Both the position numbers and the translations under genes were made by a program. Below are positions 1 through 7,967 of a stretch of 64,000 nucleotides of DNA, one piece after another (within the stretch, counting starts at the first letter, position 1; every line of letters begins with the position of its first letter). The stretch is from FEB-22 sp003105195 (lineage in GTDB: Bacteria > Pseudomonadota > Alphaproteobacteria > Rhizobiales > Xanthobacteraceae): positions 186,001-250,000 of the forward strand of contig JAOSKV010000034.1 in the NCBI GenBank assembly GCA_027493405.1, given 5' to 3'. Below the pieces are notes generated by a model. The model had not been told where the DNA came from. It saw only the letters and a program-made list of their open reading frames with translations, and ran no database searches.

Positions 1-365
1 TCGGGATGCGCCTGCGAGAACTGCCCGAGCCGCGGCACCAGCCACTTGCTCGCGAAATTGGGTGAGACGCTCACGGTCAGCACGGCGCCGCGCGCAGCGC
101 CGCGGATCAGCTCCTCGCCGGCGCGCAGGCGCGCGAGCGCGTCCTGGACGTAGGGCAGATAGCGGCGGCCCGCCTCGGTGAGCGCGAGGCCGCGCGCGCG
201 GCGCTCGAACAGGCGGATGCCGAGCCGATCCTCGAGCTCGCGCGCCTGGTGGCTGATCGCGCCCTGGGTCTGGCCGAGTTCGGCGGCCGCGCGGGTGAAG
301 TTGAGGGTGCGCGCCGCGGCCTCGAAGGCGCGCGCCGCGCTCAGGGAAGGGGGCGACCAGGGCAT
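1..365 (-). CDS. LysR-family transcriptional regulator, N-terminal part (cut by left edge)
   Basis: The minus strand reads from an ATG at 363-365 to the left edge without a stop, giving about 121 residues. Residues 6-65 form a LysR winged helix-turn-helix (FTRAAAELGQTQGAISHQ, then LEDRLGIRLFERR), the GcvA-like subgroup. The effector-binding domain begins around residue 90 (LTVSVSPNF) and lies mostly outside the window. The gene is divergent from the chromate genes starting at 477. By LysR convention it may regulate them, but that is inference; the inducer cannot be read from this fragment. Confidence 0.9.
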   Translation of the reverse strand, partial: MPWSPPSLSAARAFEAAARTLNFTRAAAELGQTQGAISHQARELEDRLGIRLFERRARGLALTEAGRRYLPYVQDALARLRAGEELIRGAARGAVLTVSVSPNFASKWLVPRLGQFSQAHP

Positions 366-476
366 GGTAAGCCAATAAAATCGTTCATGGGGCCAGGAGG
401 AGAATTGGCTTGTGCCAGTACTTCCCGTGTCACAAGCATAAGACAAGTTCTTGGATCGGGAAATGGGAGGCCCGCC
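366..476. promoter_or_regulatory. Divergent regulator/chrB-chrA intergenic region with inverted repeats
   Basis: This 111-base gap separates the LysR start from the start of the rhodanese-ChrB gene. It is AT-richer than its surroundings. It holds two spaced inverted repeats, GCCAAT (371-376) with ATTGGC (404-409), and CTTGTG (409-414) with CACAAG (431-436). Interrupted dyads of this sort suit LysR binding, but the classic T-N11-A box is not proven here. GGGAGG at 465-470 is the likely ribosome-binding site of the downstream gene. Confidence 0.45.
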
Positions 477-1304
477 ATGGCATCGGTGAGCATGACGACG
501 GCAGCAGACCTCGTCGGACGCATGGGGACGCGCGCTGCGCCGCTCGTGATCGACGTGCGGCGGCGGGCGGCCTTCGCGGAGAGCGAGCGCGTGATCGCGG
601 GCGCGTGCTGGCGCGACCACCGCGAGGCCGCGACCTGGGGCCGGGCGCTGCCGCGCGGGCGCGACATCGTGGTCTACTGCGTGCACGGCCATGAGGTGAG
701 CGCGGCCGCCTGCGCGGAGCTCCAGGCGCTCGGTCTCGCCGCCAAGGTGCTCGCCGACGGCTTCGAGGGCTTCGTGGCGGCGGGCGGGCCGACCTTGCTC
801 AGGGCCGCGATGCCGGCGCCATGGCCGGAGCGTCCGACCCGCTGGGTCACGCGCGAGCGACCGAAGATCGACCGGCTCGCCTGCCCGTGGCTGATCCGGC
901 GCTTCGTCGATCCGCAGGCCGCGATCTACTATGTCGACCCCGGCCGGGTGCCGGAGATCGCGACCGAGCTCGACGCGGTGCCCTTCGACGTCGACGGCGT
1001 CGCCTACGCGCACCGCGGCGAGCTGTGCAGCTTCGACACCTTCCTCGACCTGCTGGGCCTCGAGGATCCGTCGCTGCGTCACGTCGCGCGGATCGTGTGC
1101 GGTGCCGACACGGCGCGGCTCGACCTCGAGCCGCAATGCGCCGGGGTGCTCGCGATCTCGCTCGGCATCGCGGCCTCGTTCGCGGACGACCATGAAGCCC
1201 TCGAGGCCGGCATGCTGCTCTACGACAGCCTCTATGCCTGGACGCGCCGGGCGCGCCACGAGACCCACAACTGGCCCCCGGTCCCGCGCGAGCGGGCGGC
1301 GTGA
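477..1304 (+). CDS. Rhodanese-ChrB fusion, chromate resistance protein
   Basis: A 275-residue protein with two domains. Residues about 5-105 are a rhodanese/sulfurtransferase domain, with the active-site cysteine in VYCVHGHEVS. Residues about 115-270 match the ChrB C-terminal domain (motifs TRERPKIDRLACPWLIRRF and CSFDTF). The ATG at 477 is chosen because GGGAGG lies just upstream and the sequence before it resembles a control region, although the frame is open back to 249. The gene ends 9 bases before chrA and should be cotranscribed with it. ChrB proteins regulate or assist chromate resistance; the rhodanese half suggests a sulfur or redox role, which is inference. Confidence 0.88.
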   Translation: MASVSMTTAADLVGRMGTRAAPLVIDVRRRAAFAESERVIAGACWRDHREAATWGRALPRGRDIVVYCVHGHEVSAAACAELQALGLAAKVLADGFEGFVAAGGPTLLRAAMPAPWPERPTRWVTRERPKIDRLACPWLIRRFVDPQAAIYYVDPGRVPEIATELDAVPFDVDGVAYAHRGELCSFDTFLDLLGLEDPSLRHVARIVCGADTARLDLEPQCAGVLAISLGIAASFADDHEALEAGMLLYDSLYAWTRRARHETHNWPPVPRERAA

Positions 1305-1313
1305 GGCGAGGCC

Positions 1314-2660
1314 ATGAGCGACACGCCCGCGGATGCCGTCCTCCCGCCGCGCGCCGCGCAGATTCCGCTCGGCGAAGCCCTCAAGGTCTGGCTGCAGATC
1401 GGCCTGCTCTCCTTCGGCGGGCCGGCCGGGCAGATCGCGCTGATGCACCGGATCGTGGTCGACGAGAGGAAGTGGATCGACGAGCCGCGCTACCTGCATG
1501 CGCTGAACTTCTGCATGCTGCTGCCCGGTCCCGAGGCGCAGCAGCTCGCGACCTATGTGGGCTGGGTGATGCACCGGACGCTGGGCGGCCTTGCGGCGGG
1601 CCTGCTGTTCATCCTGCCGGGCGCGCTGGTCATGCTGGGGCTGACGCTGGTCTACGTGCTGGCGCGCGGCGTGCCGCTGGTCGAGGGGGCGCTGTTCGGG
1701 ATCAAGGCGGCGGTGCTGGTGATCGTGGTCGAGGCGCTGATCCGCATCGGGCGGCGCGCGCTCAAGTCGCCGCTGATGGTGGCGGTGGCGGCCGCGGCCT
1801 TCGTCGGCATCTTCCTGTTCGCGGTACCCTTCCCCGCGATCGTGGTCGGTGCCGGGCTCGCCGGCTACCTGGTCGCGCGCCGCGCGCCGCACCGGCTCGG
1901 CCTCGCCGGATACGACGGCGCCGCCGCGGCGGCGCGGCCGGGGCGCTGGCGCCAGGTCGGCCTCGCGATCGCGCTCGGGCTCGCCTGCTGGTGGGGGCCG
2001 GTGGTCGCCGCCGGCCTCTGGCTCGGCTTCGACCACGTGCTGGTCGCGATCGGCCTGTTCTTCTCCAAGCTCGCGGTGGTGAGCTTCGGCGGCGCCTATG
2101 CGCTGATGGCCTACATGGCGCAGCAGGCGGTCGAGGCGCAGGGCTGGCTCGCGGCCGGCGAGATGGTCGACGGGCTCGGCCTCGCCGAGACCACACCGGG
2201 GCCCTTGATCCTGGTGTCGCAGTTCGTCGGCTTCCTCGCGGCCTACCGGGCCCCGGCGCCGTTCGATCCGGTGACGGCCGCGGTGCTGGGCGCCGCCATG
2301 ACGACCTGGACGATCTTCGCGCCGTCCTTCCTGTGGATCCTCGCGGGCGCTCCTTTCGTCGAGGACCTGCGCGGCAACCGCCGCCTCGCCGGCGCGCTCG
2401 CCGCGATCACGGGCGCGGTGGTCGGCGTGATCCTCAACCTCGCGGTCTGGTTCGCGTTGCACGTGCTGTTCCGCCGCGTCGCGGAGGTCGAGCTCGGGGT
2501 GCTGCGCTGGTTCGCCCCGGAGCTCGCGAGCCTCGACGTGGCGGCGGCGGCGCTGGCGCTGCTGGCGGCCGCCCTGGTGTTCCTCGCGCGCCTCGGCCTG
2601 ATCCGCACCATCGCGGTCATGGCCGCGCTCGGGATCGCGGCGAAGCTCGCGCTCGGGTGA
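1314..2660 (+). CDS. chrA: Chromate transporter ChrA
   Basis: A 448-residue polytopic membrane protein of the CHR family, long (two-domain) type. The two homologous halves each carry the family signature: LSFGGPAGQIALM near residue 33 and VSFGGAYALMAYM near residue 258, each followed by a proline/glycine-rich motif (LLPGPEAQQLATYVG and TTPGPLILVSQFVG). It exports chromate from the cytoplasm. The start follows GAGGCGAGG and sits 9 bases after the rhodanese-ChrB stop, so the two form an operon. Confidence 0.95.
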   Translation: MSDTPADAVLPPRAAQIPLGEALKVWLQIGLLSFGGPAGQIALMHRIVVDERKWIDEPRYLHALNFCMLLPGPEAQQLATYVGWVMHRTLGGLAAGLLFILPGALVMLGLTLVYVLARGVPLVEGALFGIKAAVLVIVVEALIRIGRRALKSPLMVAVAAAAFVGIFLFAVPFPAIVVGAGLAGYLVARRAPHRLGLAGYDGAAAAARPGRWRQVGLAIALGLACWWGPVVAAGLWLGFDHVLVAIGLFFSKLAVVSFGGAYALMAYMAQQAVEAQGWLAAGEMVDGLGLAETTPGPLILVSQFVGFLAAYRAPAPFDPVTAAVLGAAMTTWTIFAPSFLWILAGAPFVEDLRGNRRLAGALAAITGAVVGVILNLAVWFALHVLFRRVAEVELGVLRWFAPELASLDVAAAALALLAAALVFLARLGLIRTIAVMAALGIAAKLALG

Positions 2661-2733
2661 CCACGCCATTTCCGCTCGGGCTCGATCGGAGCTGGCCGGC
2701 CCTCGATCGGACATGGCGGTGGATTCCTGCTCG

Positions 2734-2782
2734 GCGCATGTTCTAATCGGCGAACCGGCACCCACTTCGCCGGAACATGCGC
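2734..2782. repeat. REP-like palindrome, intact copy 1
   Basis: A nested dyad between convergent chrA and the solute-binding protein. The outer arms GCGCATGTTC (2734-2743) and GAACATGCGC (2773-2782) are perfect complements. The inner arms CGGCGAA (2748-2754) and TTCGCCG (2766-2772) are also perfect. It touches the last base of the minus-strand stop codon. The same element recurs at 13848-13898 and in decayed form at 26672-26707 and 27546-27580. It may also end transcription from both sides. Confidence 0.8.
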
Positions 2783-3807
2783 TAGTTGCGCGAGCGCAGC
2801 TCGAGGCCGACGCCCTTGTTGACGAAGCGCAGCGTGTAGGCACGGCGGAAGTCGAGATTGGCCGGGACCACGCCGGCCTTCGCCATCTTGTCGAAGAAGC
2901 TCGCCATGCGGGAATCCGTCATGGCACCGATGCCGAGCCGCAGCGTGTCGCCCGAATCGACGATGCCGAACTCCCGCATCTTCTCCAGCGAATGGGCGAG
3001 CAGCGCGTCGGTCATCAGCGGGTTGTCGCGCTTGATCCGCGCGTTCGCGCCGGCATTGTCGCCGTAAAGGTAGTTGTACCAGCCGATGATCGAGGCGTCG
3101 ACGAAGCGTTGAACCAGGCCGGGCTTCTCGTCCACGGTCTCGCGGCGCGCCTCGATCAGGGTCGAGTAGCCGTTGAAGCCGTGGTCGGCGAGCAGGAACA
3201 CGCGCGGGCGCATCCCGGCCAGGCGCTCGATCGCGAAGGGTTCGGAGGTGACGTAGCCCTGGGTCGCGGAGCGCTGGTCCGCGAGGAAGGGCTTGAAGTC
3301 GGCCGAATAGGCCTTGACGTTCGCCTCGCGGAAGCCGAACTCGGACTGCAGCCACGCGAAGAAGGTGGCGCGACCCTCCTTGGAGAGAAAGAGCGTGAGC
3401 TCCTTGAGGTCGGCGAACTTCTCGACGCCCTTCACGGGGTGCGCCAGCAGCGCCTGCGGATCCTTCTGGAACATGGCGGCGACCACGATGGTCCGGTCGC
3501 TGCGCCCGACGCCCGCGAAGGCATCGAGCGAGTTGGCGCGGATCACGAAGTCGACGCGGCCGCCCGTCATCAGGATGTGGTTGTCGACCTGCGGCCCGCC
3601 CTGCACGATGGTCACGTCGAGCCCGTGGCGCCGGTAGGTGCCGTCGGCGAGCGCCTGGTAGAAGCCGCCATGCTCGGCCTGGGCGAGCCAGTTGGTGGCG
3701 AGCGTCAGCTTGTCGAGCGCGGGCGCCTGCGCGGCCGCGCCGGCGAGCCCGGCCGCGAGCGCGAGCACGACAGCAAACGTCTGGGACAGAATGCGGCTTC
3801 GTCCCAT
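2782..3807 (-). CDS. ABC transporter substrate-binding protein, NMT1/THI5-like
   Basis: A 341-residue protein with a Sec signal peptide (residues 1-26, cleavage after AGAAA). The mature part fits the NMT1/SsuA/ThiY-type binding fold: LTLATNWLAQAEHGGFYQA near the N terminus, then a GGPQVDNHILMTGGRVDFVI segment. Relatives bind sulfonates, nitrate/taurine or thiamine pyrimidine precursors; the ligand cannot be told from sequence. No permease or ATPase gene is nearby, so it is an orphan binding protein or works with subunits coded elsewhere. Confidence 0.85.
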   Translation of the reverse strand: MGRSRILSQTFAVVLALAAGLAGAAAQAPALDKLTLATNWLAQAEHGGFYQALADGTYRRHGLDVTIVQGGPQVDNHILMTGGRVDFVIRANSLDAFAGVGRSDRTIVVAAMFQKDPQALLAHPVKGVEKFADLKELTLFLSKEGRATFFAWLQSEFGFREANVKAYSADFKPFLADQRSATQGYVTSEPFAIERLAGMRPRVFLLADHGFNGYSTLIEARRETVDEKPGLVQRFVDASIIGWYNYLYGDNAGANARIKRDNPLMTDALLAHSLEKMREFGIVDSGDTLRLGIGAMTDSRMASFFDKMAKAGVVPANLDFRRAYTLRFVNKGVGLELRSRN

Positions 3808-3885
3808 CCGGGCCTCCTCGTGGCGAATCTCGAAGCGACCATAGGTGAGCGCGCCCCGGTTGGCGAGGCCGCGGGCGGCGACGAG

Positions 3886-5346
3886 CTACTGCTCGAAGCG
3901 CGCGATGAACCAGCGCAGCAGCTTGATCCAGATCTCGTCCTTGCCGACCTGGTCCTCGTAGCCGTGCTCGAGGTTCGGGTTGTCGTTCACCTCCATGACG
4001 ACGAAGCCCGAATCGGTCTGCTTGATGTCGACGCCGTAGAAGCCCTGGCCGACGGCGCGCGCGGCGCGCATCGCGATGTCGATCACCTCGGGCGGCGCCT
4101 GGGCGAGGTCAAAGGTCGTCATGCCGCCCTCGCGCGCCGTGCCGTCGGTGCCGTGCTTGACGATCTGCCAGTGGCCGCGCGCCATGCGGTACTGGCACAC
4201 GAACAGAGGCTCGCCCGCGAGCACGCCGACGCGCCAATCGAAGGCGGTCGGCATGAACCGCTGCGCGAGCAGGAGGTCGGTCTCGTCGAACAGCTCGTCG
4301 GCGATGCGCCGGAACTCCTCGGCGCTCGCCACCTTGTAGACGCCGCGCGAGAACGATCCGTCCGGGATCTTGACCACCAGCGGCAGGCCGAGCAGGTCCA
4401 TCGCCCGCGGCAGGTCGGCCGTGTCGGCGAGGATCGTGGTCTGCGGGGTCGGCACCTGGTTCGCGCCGAGCAGCTCCATGAGGAACACCTTGTTGGTGCA
4501 GCGGATCATGGAGACCGGATCGTCGATGACCGGCATGCCCTCGTGCCAGGCGCGGCGCGCGAAACGGTAGGTGTGGTTGTCGATCGAGGTGGTCTCGCGG
4601 ATGAACAGGCCGTCGTACTCGGCGAGCTCGGCGAGCTGGCGCCGGGTGATCGGCTCGACGTCGACCGAGAGCTTCTCGGCCACCCGCGCGAAATACTTGA
4701 TGGAGGCGAGCGAGGAGGGCGGCAGCTTCTCGTTCGGATCGTGCAGCACCGCGAGGTCGTACTTGGCGATCGTGCGCGCCTTCGGGTCGCGCCATTCCCG
4801 CTTGGTGTGCCGGTGCAGTGCCTCGCGCAGGAAGTCGGCCTCGCCGTTGGCGAGCCGCGTGATGTTGCGCGGCCGGATGCGCTCGATCGAGAGCCAGGCG
4901 CCCGGCTCCACGGTCACCTCGAGCGCCGGGCAGCGGAACCAGTCGAACAGCAGGCGGCCGAACCCCTCGAAGCGGGGGTCGCGGGCGATGCCGAAGCAGA
5001 CCAGCAGCTTGAACTCGGCCTCCGCCTGGAAGTCGACGCGGCGGGCGCAGCGGTTGAGCTCGTCCTCGAGCTCCGGCAGCGCGTGCTCGTAGAGCTTGGT
5101 CTCGCGCAGCTCCAGCATGGTCTCGACGGTCGGGACGACGCGGTGGCCGCGCGCCTCGGCGAGCAGCGAGGCGTAGTAGCCCTTCGACTGGTAGGCGTAG
5201 GAGCGCGACAGGTTCAGGAGCTTCGGCCGGGCCATGTCGAACAGGCGCGGACGGGCGAGATAGTCGCTCGTCGTGATCACCTTGTGCGGCGTTTCGGCGT
5301 TCGGGAAGTCCTTGGGCTGGTCGACGAGAATGACCCAGCCGGTCAT
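3886..5346 (-). CDS. RimK-like ATP-grasp ligase with N-terminal RLAN domain
   Basis: A 486-residue protein. Residues about 10-170 match the N-terminal domain that precedes some RimK-like ATP-grasp enzymes (RLAN). The C-terminal half is the ATP-grasp fold, with VVKIPDGSFSRGVYKV (nucleotide-binding lysine and loop) and the metal-binding end FVVMEVNDNPN. Such enzymes join a carboxylate to an amine using ATP; the substrate here is unknown. I chose the ATG at 5346 (protein begins MTGWVILVD), preceded by AAGGACTC; the frame stays open 78 bases further upstream. The neighbouring GNAT gene on the same strand is the usual partner of this subfamily. Confidence 0.85.
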   Translation of the reverse strand: MTGWVILVDQPKDFPNAETPHKVITTSDYLARPRLFDMARPKLLNLSRSYAYQSKGYYASLLAEARGHRVVPTVETMLELRETKLYEHALPELEDELNRCARRVDFQAEAEFKLLVCFGIARDPRFEGFGRLLFDWFRCPALEVTVEPGAWLSIERIRPRNITRLANGEADFLREALHRHTKREWRDPKARTIAKYDLAVLHDPNEKLPPSSLASIKYFARVAEKLSVDVEPITRRQLAELAEYDGLFIRETTSIDNHTYRFARRAWHEGMPVIDDPVSMIRCTNKVFLMELLGANQVPTPQTTILADTADLPRAMDLLGLPLVVKIPDGSFSRGVYKVASAEEFRRIADELFDETDLLLAQRFMPTAFDWRVGVLAGEPLFVCQYRMARGHWQIVKHGTDGTAREGGMTTFDLAQAPPEVIDIAMRAARAVGQGFYGVDIKQTDSGFVVMEVNDNPNLEHGYEDQVGKDEIWIKLLRWFIARFEQ

Positions 5347-5510
5347 GCGGAGAGTCCTTTCCGGATCGGTCTTGCGGCATGCAACCCGCGGCGCGCGACC
5401 GACGTCGTGCATGTGGAGGAGCACATGGCGCTTTTCCCGCCCGAATGCAATTGCCCGATGCGGAACCCGGCGGTGCGCCCGCGCGGGGTCCGGGCGCGTT
5501 CACGCGGATG

Positions 5511-6014
5511 TCATGGGACAAGGCCTCGTCGCCGCGACCGGGGCGGCGCGAGCGCCTTCTGATAGCGCAGCGCCGGCGCGCCGTCCTCGTAGTAGTCTTC
5601 GTAGCGGCCGAAGGCGCGGTAGCCGGCGCGCTCGTAGAGCCGGATCGCGCGGCGGTTCCGCGTCGCGACCTCGAGGCGCATCAGCGCGGCGCCGCGCGCC
5701 GTCGCGGCCGCCTCGGCGGCGGCGAGGAGCGCCGCGCCGATGCCGCGTCCCGCGACGCGCGGGTCGACCAGGATCGAATAGAGGCGGGCGACCGCCGAGC
5801 CGGCGCGGAACAGCACCAGGGCGTAGCCGGCGAGCGCGCCTGCCGATTCGGCGGCGAGCACCGCGGCGGTCCCGGCAGCGAGCAGGCGCCGCAGGGCGCG
5901 GCGGCTGAGCCGGTCGGTCGCGAAGACGCGTCCCTCCAGCGCGAGCAGCGCGTCGAGGTCCGTGTCGCGCGCCGGGCGAATCCGGGTCCTCGGTCCTGTG
6001 CGGCGGCGTGGCAT
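5511..6014 (-). CDS. GNAT acetyltransferase, partner of the RimK-like ligase
   Basis: A 167-residue RimI-like N-acetyltransferase. The acetyl-CoA pyrophosphate loop is seen as VAGRGIGAALL, followed by RLEVATRNRRAIRLYERAGY, the RimI-type C-terminal motif. It lies 164 bases upstream of the ATP-grasp gene on the same strand. In many proteobacteria the gene beside an RLAN-RimK protein codes a GNAT domain fused to a C39-type peptidase domain; the start LEGRVFATDRLSRRALRRLL resembles those fusions, but here the protein stops after the GNAT domain. Substrate unknown. Confidence 0.83.
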   Translation of the reverse strand: MPRRRTGPRTRIRPARDTDLDALLALEGRVFATDRLSRRALRRLLAAGTAAVLAAESAGALAGYALVLFRAGSAVARLYSILVDPRVAGRGIGAALLAAAEAAATARGAALMRLEVATRNRRAIRLYERAGYRAFGRYEDYYEDGAPALRYQKALAPPRSRRRGLVP

Positions 6015-6110
6015 CGCGGGCGACTATGGGAGGCGCGGCGCGCGGCCGGCAAGCCGCGCGGCGCCCTGCCGCCCCGACGATGGGGGGTCTAGCCGGGGGC
6101 GTGGATGATT

Positions 6111-6123
6111 GTTATACTATAAC
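6111..6123. promoter_or_regulatory. Zur-type operator (perfect 13-base palindrome)
   Basis: GTTATACTATAAC is a perfect palindrome around a central C in otherwise GC-rich DNA. It lies 36 bases before the His-rich mini gene that opens the zinc uptake operon. It agrees with the alphaproteobacterial Zur box, whose core is a GTTATA...TATAAC dyad. In zinc-replete cells Zur would block transcription of 6159-11098. The AT-rich site may overlap the -10 region. Confidence 0.85.
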
Positions 6124-6158
6124 ACAATCGAGACGCCGCCCACACTTGAGACACCGCC

Positions 6159-6311
6159 ATGGCCTCGCACCACCACCACGACCGGGACCACGCGCATCCG
6201 CCCGCGACGATCTCGCCGTCGATCCTGCGGCAGTCGCTCGCCGAGCGGCTCGCCATCGTCGCGGTGCTGGTTGCGGCGCTGTGGGCGGCGGTCTATGGGA
6301 CGATCGGCTGA
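6159..6311 (+). CDS. Small His-rich membrane protein at head of zinc operon
   Basis: A 50-residue protein too short for routine gene calling. It opens with a histidine-rich cytoplasmic or periplasmic tail (MASHHHHDRDHAHPP), followed by an amphipathic stretch and one membrane segment (residues about 31-47, LAIVAVLVAALWAAVYG). It follows the Zur box directly, and its stop codon is 8 bases before the znuC start. The His tail suggests zinc binding at the membrane. Similar short His-rich proteins occur at this place in zinc loci of related bacteria as I recall; function unproven. Confidence 0.72.
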   Translation: MASHHHHDRDHAHPPATISPSILRQSLAERLAIVAVLVAALWAAVYGTIG

Positions 6312-6318
6312 TGGCGCC

Positions 6319-7062
6319 ATGACCCACGCCCTGGCCTTCAAGGACCTGACCCTCGGCTACGACCGCCATCCGGCGGTCCATCATCTCGACGGCTTCGTGC
6401 CGCCGGGCGCGCTGATGGCCGTGGTCGGCCCGAACGGGGCCGGCAAGTCGACGCTGTTCAAGGGCATCGTCGGCGTGTTGAAGCCGCTCGCCGGACGCAT
6501 CGACCTCGGCGGGCTGAAGGCGCGCGACATCGCCTATCTGCCGCAGGCCGCCGACATCGACCGCTCGTTTCCGATCAACGTGTTCGACATGGTCGCGATG
6601 GGGCTGTGGCGGCGCACCGGCCTGTTCGGCCGCATCGGGCGCGCCGAGCGCGACAAGGTGGAGCACGCGATCGCGGCCGTCGGCCTGTCGGGCTTCGAGG
6701 AGCGGCCGATCGGCACGCTCTCGGGCGGGCAGATGCAGCGCACCCTGTTCGCGCGCCTGCTCTTACAGGAGGCGCGCGTGATCGTGCTCGACGAGCCGTT
6801 CAACGCCATCGACGCCAAGACGGCGGCTGACCTGTTCGACCTGGTGCGCCGCTGGCACCGCGAGCGGCGCACCGTGATCGCGGCGCTGCACGACCTCGAG
6901 CTCGTCAAGGCGAACTTCCCCGAGACGCTGCTGCTGGCCCGCGAACCGGTCGCCTGGGGCCCGACCGCGCAGGTGCTGACCCCCGAGAACCTGCTGAAGG
7001 CGCGGCGCATGTGCGAGGCCTTCGACGAGGCCGCCGGCGAATGCGCCCACGAGGCGGCCTGA
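6319..7062 (+). CDS. znuC: Zinc ABC transporter ATP-binding protein
   Basis: A 247-residue ABC ATPase: Walker A GPNGAGKST (about residues 37-45), Q-loop PQAADIDR, signature LSGGQMQR, Walker B VIVLDEP and switch histidine in ALHDLE. It powers zinc import through ZnuB. The ATG at 6319 gives MTHALAFKDLTLGYD, a normal ABC start; the frame is open back to 6109 but that part overlaps the His-rich gene and the Zur box. The order ATPase-permease-binding protein on one strand is also that of the aztABC zinc systems, so AztA is an equally fair name. Confidence 0.93.
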   Translation: MTHALAFKDLTLGYDRHPAVHHLDGFVPPGALMAVVGPNGAGKSTLFKGIVGVLKPLAGRIDLGGLKARDIAYLPQAADIDRSFPINVFDMVAMGLWRRTGLFGRIGRAERDKVEHAIAAVGLSGFEERPIGTLSGGQMQRTLFARLLLQEARVIVLDEPFNAIDAKTAADLFDLVRRWHRERRTVIAALHDLELVKANFPETLLLAREPVAWGPTAQVLTPENLLKARRMCEAFDEAAGECAHEAA

Positions 7063-7076
7063 GGAAGACACGCTCG

Positions 7077-7946
7077 ATGCTCCACGAGATCCTGATCGCC
7101 CCCTTCGCCGAGTTCGACTTCATGCGCCGCGCGCTGGTCGGCACCACGGCGCTGGCGCTCGGCGCCGGGCCGGTCGGCGTGTTCCTGATGCTGCGGCGCA
7201 TGAGCCTGGTCGGCGACGCCATGGCGCATGCGATCCTGCCGGGCGCCGCGGTCGGCTTCCTGGTCGCGGGGCTCAATTTGTTCGCCATGACGGCGGGCGG
7301 GCTGATCGCCGGCGTGGTGGTGGCGGTGCTCGCCGGCATCGTGGCGCGCACGACCGAGCTCAAGGAGGACGCCTCGCTCGCGGCCTTCTTCCTGATCTCG
7401 CTCGCGGTCGGCGTCACGATCGTCTCGATCAAGGGCACCAATGTCGACCTGCTCCACTTCCTGTTCGGCAGCGTGCTCGCCCTGGACGACGAGACGCTGC
7501 TGCTGATCGCATCGATCGCGACCGTCTCGCTCCTGGTGCTGGCGCTGATCTACCGGCCGCTGGTGCTCGAATGCGTCGATCCGGGCTTCCTGCGCTCGGG
7601 GGGCCCGGCCGGGCGCCCCCGCCCCCGCGGCCCCGGGGGGGGGGGGGGGGGGAACGGGGGGGGGGGCCTGGGGGCGCTCGGCACGCTGCTCGCGGTCGGG
7701 CTCATGATGCTGCCCGCGGTGATCGCCCGCTTCTGGGCGCGCGACGTCACGGCCATGATCGCGATCGCGATCGTCGGCGGCGCGCTCGCCGGCGCGGCCG
7801 GCCTGCTGCTCTCGTTCCACGCCCGCATCCCGTCGGGCCCGGCGATCATCCTGATCGCGGGCGGCCTCTATGCGGTGTCCGTGCTGTTCGGCCGCGTCGG
7901 CGGCCTCGTCCGACAGTCCATGCCGCGGCGCCATCTCGAGGCGTGA
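7077..7946 (+). CDS. znuB: Zinc ABC transporter permease (contains a corrupted G-rich patch)
   Basis: A 289-residue ABC-3 family permease with about eight membrane segments (for example GTTALALGAGPVGVFLMLRR and the end IILIAGGLYAVSVLFGRVGG). Start ATG 7077 follows AGGAAGAC and leaves a 14-base gap after znuC. Residues about 180-200 are abnormal: where a hydrophobic helix is expected after ECVDPGFLRS, the sequence is glycine/proline/arginine coded by runs of 18 and 11 G. The frame is kept and normal sequence resumes at ALGTLLAVGLMMLPAV. I regard the patch as sequence error rather than biology. Confidence 0.88.
   Translation: MLHEILIAPFAEFDFMRRALVGTTALALGAGPVGVFLMLRRMSLVGDAMAHAILPGAAVGFLVAGLNLFAMTAGGLIAGVVVAVLAGIVARTTELKEDASLAAFFLISLAVGVTIVSIKGTNVDLLHFLFGSVLALDDETLLLIASIATVSLLVLALIYRPLVLECVDPGFLRSGGPAGRPRPRGPGGGGGGNGGGGLGALGTLLAVGLMMLPAVIARFWARDVTAMIAIAIVGGALAGAAGLLLSFHARIPSGPAIILIAGGLYAVSVLFGRVGGLVRQSMPRRHLEA
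7601..7680. other. Poly-G patch inside znuB, probable sequencing or assembly artefact
   Basis: Runs of 18 G (7635-7652) and 11 G (7656-7666), flanked by C-rich text, replace the part of the permease gene that should code a membrane helix. The same style of G substitution is seen at 44850-44930 and 45998-46013. A false G is the usual outcome of lost signal in two-colour sequencing. Confidence 0.7.
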
Positions 7947-7967
7947 GCGGCGTCAAGGGAGATCTCC

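Noticed and set aside
2713..5562. A 949-codon open frame on the plus strand opposite the binding protein and ATP-grasp genes
   Set aside because: It is antisense to two well-supported genes, its composition is Arg/Glu/Val/Leu-rich as expected from reversed high-GC codons, and it has no domain.
7635..7666. G runs as a G-quadruplex regulatory element
   Set aside because: They lie inside a membrane-helix coding region and recur as scars in other damaged genes, so artefact is the simpler reading.
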